Both the position numbers and the translations under genes were made by a program. A DNA stretch of 5,701 nucleotides, from contig JAJYJX010000141.1 of the NCBI GenBank assembly GCA_021789095.1, forward strand, positions 1 to 5,701. The letters are read 5' to 3'. Shown piece after piece: positions 1-5,002 of the stretch. The notes under the pieces are model-generated. The model was not told where the DNA came from, did not search any database, and was given only the letters and a program-made list of their open reading frames with translations. Origin of the DNA: a bacterium. Lineage in GTDB: Bacteria > JAMCPX01. Position 1 is the first letter of the stretch. Every line of letters begins with the position of its first letter.

Positions 1-1
1 T

Positions 2-499
2 GAGGCCGAGAAGATCAAGATAAAGTACGGGACTGCTCTCAGGACCAACGTGGACAAGTCTGAAATGGTGGAAGTGCCGGGCATAGGCAACAGAAAGACC
101 AGGACCATATCGCGTATGACTCTGGCGGAGATCATAGAGCTCAGGACCGAGGAGATACTGTCGCTGGTTGACAAGGAGATCACGAAGTCCGGGTTCAAGG
201 AGTTCATCTCCGCCGGCATAGTGCTTACCGGCGGCAGTTCGGTGCTCGACGGCATGGTCGATCTCGGGGAGCAGATCTTCAACCTGCCCGTAAGGATAGG
301 TTTCCCCTCGGGTGTGGGCGGCCTGACGGATGTTATCAAAGACCCGTCTTACGCAACGGCGGTCGGGCTTGTGATATACGGCAGCAAGCATGCACACGTC
401 AGAGGTTCATACAACGGGAAGGATACAGACCTTCTCAGAAACATAAGGGAGTTTTTTGCAAATATAGCATCAAAATTATTTATCAAAAAAGGAGGATAA
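2..499 (+). CDS. ftsA: Cell division protein FtsA, C-terminal part (5' end outside window)
   Basis: FtsA is the actin-like ATPase that anchors FtsZ filaments to the inner membrane and recruits later divisome proteins. The frame is open from base 2 and continues out of the window, so no start is seen; the GTG at 50 is internal. About 165 C-terminal residues are present. Visible family marks are the AEKIKIKYG stretch (bases 5-31), the phosphate/adenosine-binding segment IVLTGGSSVLDGM near bases 218-256, and SYATAVGLVIYG near the end of the actin fold. The last ~22 residues, beginning LLRNIREFF and ending in KKGG, form a plausible amphipathic helix, the known FtsA membrane-targeting element. TAA is at 497-499. 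The ftsZ ribosome binding site GGAGG lies inside the last codons and ftsZ starts one base after the stop, so the two genes are almost certainly cotranscribed and coupled. Many FtsA proteins have GG followed by G or A where this one has GGSS; this is a minor variant. Confidence 0.95.
   Translation, partial: EAEKIKIKYGTALRTNVDKSEMVEVPGIGNRKTRTISRMTLAEIIELRTEEILSLVDKEITKSGFKEFISAGIVLTGGSSVLDGMVDLGEQIFNLPVRIGFPSGVGGLTDVIKDPSYATAVGLVIYGSKHAHVRGSYNGKDTDLLRNIREFFANIASKLFIKKGG
491..495 (+). promoter_or_regulatory. Ribosome binding site of ftsZ inside ftsA 3' end
   Basis: GGAGG is followed by 5 bases and then ATG at 501. The site is made from the final two glycine codons and the start of the stop region of ftsA, so ribosomes finishing ftsA can re-initiate on ftsZ. 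It fixes the ftsZ start. Confidence 0.85.
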
Positions 500-500
500 A

Positions 501-1652
501 ATGTTTGAGCTAAGTAACGAGTATCATCATTCTGCAAGGATCAAGGTCGTAGGCATCGGCGGCGGCGGAGGCAATGCCGTGAATACCATGATAAAGCAGG
601 GAATGAGGGGCGTGGATTTTATAGCAGCGAATACGGATATGCAGGTGCTTACAAGGAACAAGGCAGCGAACAAGGTACAGCTCGGGGCAAAGCTGACAAA
701 AGGACTCGGCGCAGGAGCAAATCCCGAGATCGGCAAGGAGGCAGCCCTTGAGGACCAGACAAAGCTGAAGGACATGCTTGCAGGGGCAGACATGATCTTT
801 TTGACCGCAGGCATGGGCGGAGGCACAGGGACGGGTGCAAGCCCGGTCATTGCGGAACTCGCAAAGTCTCTCGACTCGCTTGTCGTTGCGGTCGTGACAA
901 GGCCTTTCGAATTTGAAGGCAGGAAAAGGGCAGCACAGGCGGAAAAAGGCATTGAAGAACTGAGCCAGTTTGTAGACACGTTGATAGTTATACCCAATGA
1001 CAGGCTGTTCAACATAGCCGACAACAAAACGACCGTGCTCGACGCGTATGCGAAGGTTGACGATGTGCTTGTGCAGGCTGTAAGGGGCATATCCGACATC
1101 ATAACCATCCCGGGGCTTGTGAATGTCGATTTCGCGGATGTAAGGACAGTAATGGGAGAGATGGGTATGGCGATGATGGGTACCGGCAGGAGCGAAGGGG
1201 AAAAGAGGGCAAAGGATGCTGCGCAAAAGGCGATATCGAACCCCCTTCTTGAAGATATATCCATAAGCGGCGCAAAGGGAGTTCTTATAAACATTACGGG
1301 CGATGCCTCAATGACGCTGAACGAGGTAAAGGATGCATGCGAGCTTGTGAAGGAGCAGGTGGATGACAATGCAAACGTCATATACGGTACCGTGATAAAC
1401 GAGGACATAGGCAGCAGTCTGAACGTTACGGTAATAGCAACGGGCTTCGGGGAAAGGAACATAAAAGACAAGTATTCCAGCAAACTATCCATCATCCACA
1501 ACAACAAAGACAGGGAAATACCCGCTTTCAAGCGTGCGGACAAGAGGATAGACGAGATCGACTCCGTGAAATCCGTAAAAAAGGTCATGCTTACAGGCTA
1601 CGATGAGGATGAGCTTGACATACCGACATTTCTGAGGAAGAAAGCGGATTAA
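501..1652 (+). CDS. ftsZ: Cell division GTPase FtsZ
   Basis: FtsZ is the tubulin homologue that polymerises at mid-cell into the Z ring, using GTP hydrolysis to drive filament turnover. The 383-residue length is normal. Visible motifs in order are the N-terminal nucleotide-binding GIGGGGGNAVNTM (residues 18-30), the NTD stretch 44-46, and the tubulin signature GGGTGTG (106-112) preceded by TAGM. TRPFEFEGRKR is at 133-143. The synergy (T7) loop NVDFADVRTVM keeps the catalytic N208, D210 and D213. The globular core ends near residue 318. A linker of roughly 50 residues leads to the conserved C-terminal peptide DIPTFLRKKAD, which binds FtsA and other partners. The ATG at 501 has a strong GGAGG. 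The stop TAA (1650-1652) abuts the purM ATG. Nothing suggests decay or a paralogue with altered function; identification is secure. Confidence 0.99.
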   Translation: MFELSNEYHHSARIKVVGIGGGGGNAVNTMIKQGMRGVDFIAANTDMQVLTRNKAANKVQLGAKLTKGLGAGANPEIGKEAALEDQTKLKDMLAGADMIFLTAGMGGGTGTGASPVIAELAKSLDSLVVAVVTRPFEFEGRKRAAQAEKGIEELSQFVDTLIVIPNDRLFNIADNKTTVLDAYAKVDDVLVQAVRGISDIITIPGLVNVDFADVRTVMGEMGMAMMGTGRSEGEKRAKDAAQKAISNPLLEDISISGAKGVLINITGDASMTLNEVKDACELVKEQVDDNANVIYGTVINEDIGSSLNVTVIATGFGERNIKDKYSSKLSIIHNNKDREIPAFKRADKRIDEIDSVKSVKKVMLTGYDEDELDIPTFLRKKAD

Positions 1653-2684
1653 ATGAAATACAGCGACGCCGGCGTTAACATAGACAGGGGCAATGCCTTT
1701 GTCGAAAGGATAAAGTCTGCTGCCAGGTCAACCCTGAGAAAGGGCGTACTTTCCGGTATAGGAGGGTTTGCAGGGCTTTTTGAGATAGACAGGAAAAAGT
1801 ACAGGCATCCTGTCATCGTTACATCGACGGACGGTGTAGGGACAAAACTCAAGATAGCCTTTGCAATGGGTGTCCATGATACGGTCGGCATTGACCTTGT
1901 TGCCATGAATGTAAACGATGTTGTTGTCAATGGTGCAGAGCCGGTGGCGTTCCTTGATTATATTGCCACATCAAGGCTCAAGCTCGGTATTGCCGAAGAC
2001 ATCGTAAAGGGCATAGTCAACGGGTGCAGGCAGGCGGACTGTTCGTTGCTCGGCGGCGAGACAGCAGAGCTGCCCGGTTTTTATGCAAACGACGAGTATG
2101 ACCTTGCCGGGTTTGTAATAGGCGTGGTGGGGAAGAATAAGATTCTGACAGGCTCTGACGTAAGGCCCGGCGATGTACTCATAGGCATAGGCTCAAGCGG
2201 CCTGCACAGCAATGGTTATTCGCTCGCACGGTATGTGCTGCTTGAAAAAAAGAGGATAAAGCTCAATGCATATATAGACGAGCTGGGATGCAGGCTCGGA
2301 GAGGAACTGCTGAGGCCGACGATCATATATGTAAGGACTATCCTTGCGCTTTTTAACGGCAACCTCTTAAAGGCCGCCGCACACATAACCGGCGGGGGCA
2401 TACCGGACAACCTCCCAAGGGTATTGCCCGGGAAATACGGGGCTGTTATCAGAACGGGCTCATGGCAAGTGCCGCCTGTATTCAGTATGATCAAGAAGCT
2501 CGGCAGCGTCGATCAAACAGAGATGCTCAGGACATTCAACAACGGGCTTGGCATGATAGTGGTCGTCGGTAAGGACAGCGTTGATAGCGCCGTGCGCATC
2601 ATAAGATCACAGCGTCAAAGGGCTTACGTCATCGGAGAGATGCGCCACTCCGGCAAGTCAAAACGCCGTGTTGAATTTGTGTAA
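1653..2684 (+). CDS. purM: Phosphoribosylformylglycinamidine cyclo-ligase (AIR synthetase) PurM
   Basis: PurM closes the imidazole ring in purine synthesis, converting FGAM plus ATP to AIR in the cytosol. The 343-residue length matches the family (about 345). Family motifs are SDAGVNIDRGNAFV at the N-terminus, STDGVGTK (residues 58-65, ATP and substrate binding), the GIDLVAMNVND segment (79-89), and GGETAELPG with the following aspartate-rich turn. After these come GIGSSGLHSNGYSL in the second half and HITGGGIPDNLPRVLP in the C-terminal domain. The ATG directly follows the ftsZ TAA with no gap. The only Shine-Dalgarno-like sequence is GAGGA at 1634-1638, 14 bases away, so translation probably depends on coupling to ftsZ. 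The usual partner purN does not follow; a repeat-rich spacer does. Linkage of purM to ftsZ rather than to other pur genes is the only odd point. Confidence 0.97.
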   Translation: MKYSDAGVNIDRGNAFVERIKSAARSTLRKGVLSGIGGFAGLFEIDRKKYRHPVIVTSTDGVGTKLKIAFAMGVHDTVGIDLVAMNVNDVVVNGAEPVAFLDYIATSRLKLGIAEDIVKGIVNGCRQADCSLLGGETAELPGFYANDEYDLAGFVIGVVGKNKILTGSDVRPGDVLIGIGSSGLHSNGYSLARYVLLEKKRIKLNAYIDELGCRLGEELLRPTIIYVRTILALFNGNLLKAAAHITGGGIPDNLPRVLPGKYGAVIRTGSWQVPPVFSMIKKLGSVDQTEMLRTFNNGLGMIVVVGKDSVDSAVRIIRSQRQRAYVIGEMRHSGKSKRRVEFV

Positions 2685-2724
2685 AATCGACCTTCACTGA
2701 TCATCTCCATTTGCATTTTTTGTT

Positions 2725-2776
2725 GTCATTCCTGCCCCGCACATGCGGAATAAACTCCAGTAGGAATCCAGTTTTC
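2725..2776 (+). repeat. Palindromic dispersed repeat, copy 1 (degenerate or composite)
   Basis: It starts GTCATTCC and contains CCGC-ACAT-GCGG closing into GGAAT. It ends in GGAATCCAGTTTT (2763-2775), which recurs exactly at 2799-2811 in copy 2. The extra ~14 bases between GGAAT (2748-2752) and GGAATCC (2763) suggest two merged or decayed units. Confidence 0.6.
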
Positions 2777-2780
2777 CCGT

Positions 2781-2807
2781 GTCATTCCCACGAAAGTGGG
2801 AATCCAG
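2781..2807 (+). repeat. Palindromic dispersed repeat, copy 2
   Basis: The unit runs from GTCATTCC to GGAATCCAG. Its core is a perfect 8-bp stem, ATTCCCAC (2784-2791) with GTGGGAAT (2796-2803), closed by a GAAA tetraloop. Bacterial spacers often carry elements of this form as REP-like units; their function is not known from the sequence. Confidence 0.8.
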
Positions 2808-2825
2808 TTTTTGAATAGATCTTTT

Positions 2826-2853
2826 CTGGATTCCGCATCAAGTGCGGAATGAC
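2826..2853 (-). repeat. Palindromic dispersed repeat, copy 3 (inverted)
   Basis: Read on the - strand it begins GTCATTCCGCA and ends GGAATCCAG, with stem ATTCCGCA/TGCGGAAT and a short loop. It faces copy 2. GTCATTCC (2781-2788) can pair with 2846-2853, and GGAATCCAG (2799-2807) with 2826-2834, so copies 2 and 3 together could fold into one long imperfect hairpin. It is nearly identical to the copy at 3622-3648. Confidence 0.8.
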
Positions 2854-2913
2854 ATTTTTGGCTTTCAGCCAAAAATGAAGTCCCCACCTTTGGTGGCGGT
2901 AGTTCACAATTTG

Positions 2914-2939
2914 CTTGCATAACTGACGCAAGTTTTTTT
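2914..2939 (+). terminator. Weak Rho-independent terminator candidate after purM
   Basis: CTTGC (2914-2918) pairs with GCAAG (2928-2932) across a 9-base loop and is followed at once by seven T residues (2933-2939). The stem is only 5 bp and not very GC-rich, so efficiency would be low. It is the only intrinsic-terminator-like structure that I see between purM and the thioesterase gene. Confidence 0.3.
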
Positions 2940-3045
2940 ACGCAAACTCACTTATTGCACTTTTCGGGTTATTTTCACAAGCGTTTTTGGAAATTAGCTT
3001 GAACATCATTTCATGCCAGTTTATCCTTTTTCATGTCTCCGTAGA

Positions 3046-3073
3046 TTGATTAAAAAAACAGGATTATTATCTT
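3046..3073 (+). promoter_or_regulatory. Possible weak promoter for the thioesterase gene
   Basis: TTGATT (3046-3051), a 16-base spacer, then TATCTT (3068-3073), in an AT-rich stretch about 40 bases before the start codon. The match to sigma70 consensus is modest and alternative -10 boxes overlap, so this is a guess about where transcription begins. Confidence 0.25.
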
Positions 3074-3113
3074 AATAAGAACAAGCCAAAAACTTGAGAA
3101 AGGATGTTTTTAT

Positions 3114-3590
3114 ATGGAAGAAAAACGGATACGTGATTCGGAGGTTACGCTGAGCCAGCTTATGCAGCCCGAGAACGCCAACAATCTGGGCAATATACAC
3201 GGCGGCGTGCTGATGAAGCTGATAGACGAAGCAGGTGCAATGTGTGCTACGCGACATGCAAGGGCCCCGGCTGTAACGGTAGCGGTTGATTCTCTTACAT
3301 TCCTTGAACCTGTGCATATCGGCGATCTTGTTACATTCAATGCAAAACTGACCTATGCGGGCCGTACGTCCATGGAGGTGGAGGTCTGCGTGGAAGCGGA
3401 AGAGATCCTTACCGGCAGGCGAAGGGTGACAAACCGGGCGTACGTAGTGTATGTGGCACTGAGCGGCGAAGGACGTCCGGTTGAAGTGCCGTGCATCGAC
3501 CTTGAAACGGACGAAGAACGCAAACGATGGAAACAGGGGGAGCAGCGGCAGAAAGAGCGGCTCGCCCGCAGGATCCAGCAGGCGGTATAA
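3114..3590 (+). CDS. Hotdog-fold acyl-CoA thioesterase (YkhA/ACOT7-like)
   Basis: The likely reaction is hydrolysis of acyl-CoA to free fatty acid and CoA in the cytosol. The 158-residue length suits the single-hotdog bacterial enzymes, which usually assemble as hexamers. The motif MQPENANNLGNIHGGVLMKLIDEAGAM begins at residue 17. It has the conserved N23/N24, the HGG at 29-31 on the hotdog helix and the acidic D38, the residues that line the active site in this family. The sheet-forming segment with SLTFLEPVHIGDLVTF follows, and the stretch around GRTSMEVEV matches the second half of the fold. After about residue 120 the chain turns into a charged tail rich in E, R, K and Q, also usual for YkhA-type proteins. 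The start ATG has AAAGGA (3099-3104) 9 bases upstream. The gene stands alone between repeat-bearing spacers. Substrate chain length cannot be read from the sequence. Confidence 0.92.
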   Translation: MEEKRIRDSEVTLSQLMQPENANNLGNIHGGVLMKLIDEAGAMCATRHARAPAVTVAVDSLTFLEPVHIGDLVTFNAKLTYAGRTSMEVEVCVEAEEILTGRRRVTNRAYVVYVALSGEGRPVEVPCIDLETDEERKRWKQGEQRQKERLARRIQQAV

Positions 3591-3621
3591 GAAAACAATG
3601 CTACGTTCCTATCTTCCTTCC

Positions 3622-3648
3622 GTCATTCCACACTTGATGCGGAATCCA
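3622..3648 (+). repeat. Palindromic dispersed repeat, copy 4
   Basis: GTCATTCC...GGAATCCA with stem ATTCCACA/TGCGGAAT, which has one unpaired C/A position. Apart from that base and the terminal G/A it equals the - strand reading of copy 3 (2826-2853). It sits 31 bases after the thioesterase stop, in the same relative position to a gene 3' end as the copies behind purM. Confidence 0.75.
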
Positions 3649-3716
3649 AATACTCTTAAGCAGAAGAGCAAAATACACTCTTTTATCTAACACCTTCATT
3701 TTCTTAAGCATGCAGC

Positions 3717-3760
3717 CTTTCGTTCACCTGCGGATGAACGAAAGTGAACGCATGTGAACG
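3717..3760 (+). repeat. Inverted repeat plus three TGAACG words at 10-base period
   Basis: CTTTCGTTCA (3717-3726) and TGAACGAAAG (3735-3744) form a perfect 10-bp inverted repeat with an 8-base loop. TGAACG recurs at 3735-3740, 3745-3750 and 3755-3760, exactly one helical turn apart; the last two are GTGAACG. The block ends 20 bases before the ATG at 3781. The arrangement looks like a set of operator half-sites, or an RNA hairpin in the leader. No binding protein can be named. Confidence 0.6.
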
Positions 3761-3764
3761 AATC

Positions 3765-3773
3765 AAAAGGAGG
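3765..3773 (+). promoter_or_regulatory. Strong ribosome binding site deciding the start at 3781
   Basis: AAAAGGAGG followed by 7 bases, mostly T, and ATG at 3781. This near-perfect site argues for the ATG at 3781 over the in-frame GTG at 3754, which lies inside the TGAACG repeat block and has no such site. Confidence 0.7.
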
Positions 3774-3780
3774 CTTTTTT

Positions 3781-4011
3781 ATGGAAATAGACAAGGCTTA
3801 CGAGCGGAAGATCGGGGTAATCGAAAGGGAGATCGGTGACAAGCTGTTTTTCCTGCTGTGGTTCATGACATTGACCCAGCTTGTCCTTATTATCTGGGAA
3901 TGGATACACCTTGTCTGCATTCAAGGGAAGGGCAAAACCAAAAGATGCATATACGCGTCCTGTCAGAAAACTGCTCGAACCCGGTCTGATCAAGCGTTCG
4001 GGCAACGGTAG
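3781..4011 (+). CDS. Small putative membrane protein, unrecognised, probably with a foreign or frameshifted C-terminus
   Basis: I do not recognise a family. The 76-residue product starts MEIDKAYERKIG, a charged N-terminal helix (residues 1-21). A hydrophobic segment, about residues 22-47 (LFFLLWF...QLVLIIW...), is long enough for one membrane span. The remaining ~29 residues are basic and cysteine-containing with no recognisable pattern. The near-consensus AAAAGGAGG supports real initiation. The C-terminal third overlaps, in another frame, a stretch that reads like the end of a winged-helix protein (3875-4036), so this reading frame is probably not original past about base 3920. It may be a relic: a small gene whose 3' part was replaced by a deletion or insertion. 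The other possibility is a genuine short membrane peptide with a spurious tail. Expression is plausible, function unknown. Confidence 0.4.
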   Translation: MEIDKAYERKIGVIEREIGDKLFFLLWFMTLTQLVLIIWEWIHLVCIQGKGKTKRCIYASCQKTARTRSDQAFGQR

Positions 4012-4036
4012 AAACGTGACCTACACGGCGGGATAA
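3875..4036 (+). pseudogene. Fragment resembling the C-terminus of a winged-helix protein, no start
   Basis: In a frame different from the 3781 ORF, codons are open from after the TGA at 3872-3874 to the TAA at 4034-4036, without a start codon or ribosome binding site. The last ~30 residues, including YTRPVRKLLEPGLIKRSGNG and then RNVTYTAG, have the look of a recognition helix followed by a beta wing, as at the end of many small DNA-binding domains. The first part of the open frame is not convincing. The most economical reading is the 3' remnant of a lost regulator fused to the 5' end of another small gene. The fold call rests on pattern only, and no specific parent family is claimed. Confidence 0.3.
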
Positions 4037-4074
4037 GCAGGGGTGGTTCAAAATTAATATCCAGGTTATTTCTA

Positions 4075-4103
4075 TTGCAAGCACTGGCTTTTTGGCTTAT
4101 ATA
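4075..4103 (+). promoter_or_regulatory. Candidate sigma70 promoter of the two-gene cassette
   Basis: TTGCAA (4075-4080), a 17-base spacer, then TATATA (4098-4103). It would start transcription near 4110 and leave a leader of about 80 bases carrying a strong ribosome binding site and a mini-ORF before the gene at 4189. Confidence 0.4.
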
Positions 4104-4144
4104 TCATAATACTTCCTTGAAGTCCGGAGACATTGATAAATCTG

Positions 4145-4154
4145 AAAAGGAGGT
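4145..4154 (+). promoter_or_regulatory. Strong ribosome binding site upstream of a leader mini-ORF
   Basis: AAAAGGAGGT lies 35 bases before the ATG at 4189, too far to serve it directly. It is 6 bases before a TTG at 4161. The gene at 4189 has only GAGAAG (4175-4180) at a suitable distance, and an in-frame TGA at 4174 prevents any upstream extension. Confidence 0.5.
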
Positions 4155-4160
4155 TTGTCA

Positions 4161-4187
4161 TTGCGTCCCGGAATGAGAAGTATATAA
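4161..4187 (+). CDS. Possible 8-codon leader peptide coupled to the downstream gene
   Basis: TTG-CGT-CCC-GGA-ATG-AGA-AGT-ATA-TAA, initiated from the AAAAGGAGGT at 4145-4154 and ending one base before the ATG at 4189. Such spacing would let a terminating ribosome re-initiate on the next gene, setting its translation level. The peptide itself has no recognisable feature. The alternative is that the ribosome binding site is left over from a decayed gene. The TTG start and the tiny size keep confidence low. Confidence 0.25.
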   Translation: MRPGMRSI

Positions 4188-4188
4188 A

Positions 4189-4494
4189 ATGGAACCTGTA
4201 TTATCAGTAAACAAAGTCTCCATTAGACTAACCGAAGAAAGATGGTTACATATAACAGAGGAGCACTCTGAAATGGCAGGATATTATTTTGAGACAATGG
4301 AAACTGTTTCAAGCCCTGATGCTGTTTATGCAGGTAAGTCGGGAGAATGTATTGCCTTAAAACGGATAGCTACCAATAAATCAATAGTTGTTGTATATAA
4401 AGAAATAAGTAGCGAAGATGGTTTCGTTATAACTGCATTTTTGACAAGCAGAGAAAAGCAGTTTGAAAGGAGGGTCAGACTATGGCCACATTAG
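4189..4494 (+). CDS. Small protein of a BECR/PBECR-like putative nuclease family; candidate toxin
   Basis: The 101-residue product belongs, by recall of its pattern, to a widespread family of ~100-residue proteins. Its hallmarks are IRLTEERWLHITEEH near the N-terminus (residues 12-26), SSPDAVYAGKSGE (41-53), a KSIVVVYKE strand (64-72) and DGFVITAFLTSR (77-88). Conserved polar positions that could be catalytic are R13, H21, H26, R59, Y70, T82, T86 and R88. The helix-then-sheet order with a C-terminal ITAFLT strand fits the BECR (barnase-EndoU-colicin/RelE) nuclease fold that I associate with PBECR-type domains; this assignment is inference. The gene is AT-rich: three 60-base lines counted by hand (4201-4260, 4321-4440) hold 61 GC of 180, against 62 of 120 in two ftsZ lines. 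This points to acquisition. It overlaps the next gene by 13 bases, so both are one operon. No RNase activity is shown by sequence alone. Confidence 0.6.
   Translation: MEPVLSVNKVSIRLTEERWLHITEEHSEMAGYYFETMETVSSPDAVYAGKSGECIALKRIATNKSIVVVYKEISSEDGFVITAFLTSREKQFERRVRLWPH
4466..4474 (+). promoter_or_regulatory. Ribosome binding site of the DUF2283 gene, inside the upstream CDS
   Basis: AAAGGAGGG lies in the last codons of the 4189 gene, with 8 bases from GGAGG to the ATG at 4482. This is much stronger than the site of the upstream gene. More translation of the second protein than of the first is thus expected, as is often the case for antitoxins. Confidence 0.75.
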
Positions 4495-4724
4495 AAATAA
4501 GTAAGCTTTTGAGTATAGTTCCAAATCTTATACAAATACCCTATAAGAACATTTGGTATAGCTATGATGCGCAGGCCGATGTCCTTTACCTGAACTTTAA
4601 GAAACCAAGCCATGCGGACGACAGTGAGATGACCGATGACGATGTAATCATCCGCTATGAAAAAGGCGAGATAATAGGGATTACCATATTGAACGCAAGT
4701 AAAAGAGGGCAAAAAGCAGCATAG
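4482..4724 (+). CDS. DUF2283 domain protein, candidate partner or antitoxin of the preceding gene
   Basis: An 80-residue protein. Residues 26-73 match DUF2283: YSYDAQADVLYLNF (26-39), an acidic stretch DDSEMTDDDVIIRY (46-59) and GEIIGITILNAS (62-73). This small beta-rich domain is common in bacteria and often sits next to small toxin-like or nuclease-like genes; its biochemical role is not established. The first ~25 residues (MATLEISKLL to IPYKN) form an extra N-terminal segment that could contact a partner or RNA; that is a guess. The start codon lies within the upstream gene and is fixed by a strong ribosome binding site at 4466-4474. No helix-turn-helix, ribbon-helix-helix or membrane segment is visible, so it would not look like a DNA-binding antitoxin. 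The family call is firm; the pairing with the 4189 product rests on overlap and shared transcription. Confidence 0.8.
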   Translation: MATLEISKLLSIVPNLIQIPYKNIWYSYDAQADVLYLNFKKPSHADDSEMTDDDVIIRYEKGEIIGITILNASKRGQKAA

Positions 4725-4802
4725 AATATACTGCCTTCAAATACCCCAGGGGCGGTCCACCTACCGCAGAGTGCCGTGCCGAACGTCCGTGTGTCTCTAC
4801 CT

Positions 4803-4815
4803 GTGGGAATGACAC
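4803..4815 (-). repeat. Half copy of the palindromic dispersed repeat
   Basis: GTGGGAATGACAC is the exact reverse complement of 2779-2791, the left arm of copy 2 with its two flanking bases. The other arm is missing. A 13-base match could arise by chance in a window of this size, but its identity with a repeat arm makes a remnant more likely. Confidence 0.4.
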
Positions 4816-4884
4816 ATATAATCTTACCGAGTTTTTTGCTTTCAAAGAACTGCCCGCTTTGCTCTACACTTACAAGTGGAAGTC

Positions 4885-4913
4885 TTGAGTATTTCGTAGA
4901 ATGAGTATATAAT
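4885..4913 (+). promoter_or_regulatory. Sigma70-type promoter for hsdM
   Basis: TTGAGT (4885-4890), an exact 17-base spacer, and a consensus TATAAT (4908-4913). Transcription would begin near 4920, giving hsdM its own promoter and a leader of about 130 bases that includes the hairpin at 5003-5035. This is the best promoter in the window. Confidence 0.6.
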
Positions 4914-5002
4914 CGAATCAGTTAATCCGTCATCGAATACAGACCTTGCAGGGGATTTGGGTTATGAAGTTCAGAAAAATCGCCAAAACGAAATCCTTCT
5001 GC

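Larger units (their letters stand above)
2685..3113. other. Gene-free spacer between purM and the thioesterase gene
   Basis: This 429-base spacer shows no credible gene on either strand. It holds three palindromic repeat copies (2725-2853), a perfect 10-bp inverted repeat with a 3-base loop (2854-2863 with 2867-2876), a small CCACC/GGTGG inverted repeat (2884-2896) and a terminator-like hairpin (2914-2939). The last ~170 bases are AT-rich and hold a possible weak promoter for the downstream gene. Confidence 0.8.

Noticed and set aside
527-1588. Long minus-strand ORF (353 codons) opposite ftsZ
   Set aside because: It is the antisense shadow of a secure ftsZ gene, rich in Ser/Pro/Thr, with no recognisable domain.
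2725-2853. CRISPR array
   Set aside because: Repeat copies differ in sequence and orientation, spacing is irregular and no cas gene is present; these are dispersed palindromes.
2854-2876. Perfect 10-bp inverted repeat ATTTTTGGCT / AGCCAAAAAT as a terminator
   Set aside because: On both strands the T-run precedes the stem and A residues follow it, the reverse of an intrinsic terminator. It is only noted as an inverted repeat.
2880-2889. GTCCCCACCT matching the reverse complement of 5026-5035
   Set aside because: A 10-base match is expected by chance many times in a window this size, so it is not evidence of a shared element.
2726-2920. Minus-strand 64-residue ORF containing NWIPTFVGMT
   Set aside because: It is the translation of the palindromic repeat copies; such NWIP.F.GMT peptides are a known artefact of this repeat type, and there is no ribosome binding site or domain.
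3754-3780. GTG at 3754 as start of the small membrane ORF
   Set aside because: It lies inside the TGAACG repeat block without a ribosome binding site, whereas ATG 3781 has AAAAGGAGG at ideal distance.
4741-4890. Open + strand frame ending near 4889 as a small gene or remnant
   Set aside because: There is no start codon with a ribosome binding site, and the peptide shows no recognisable pattern.
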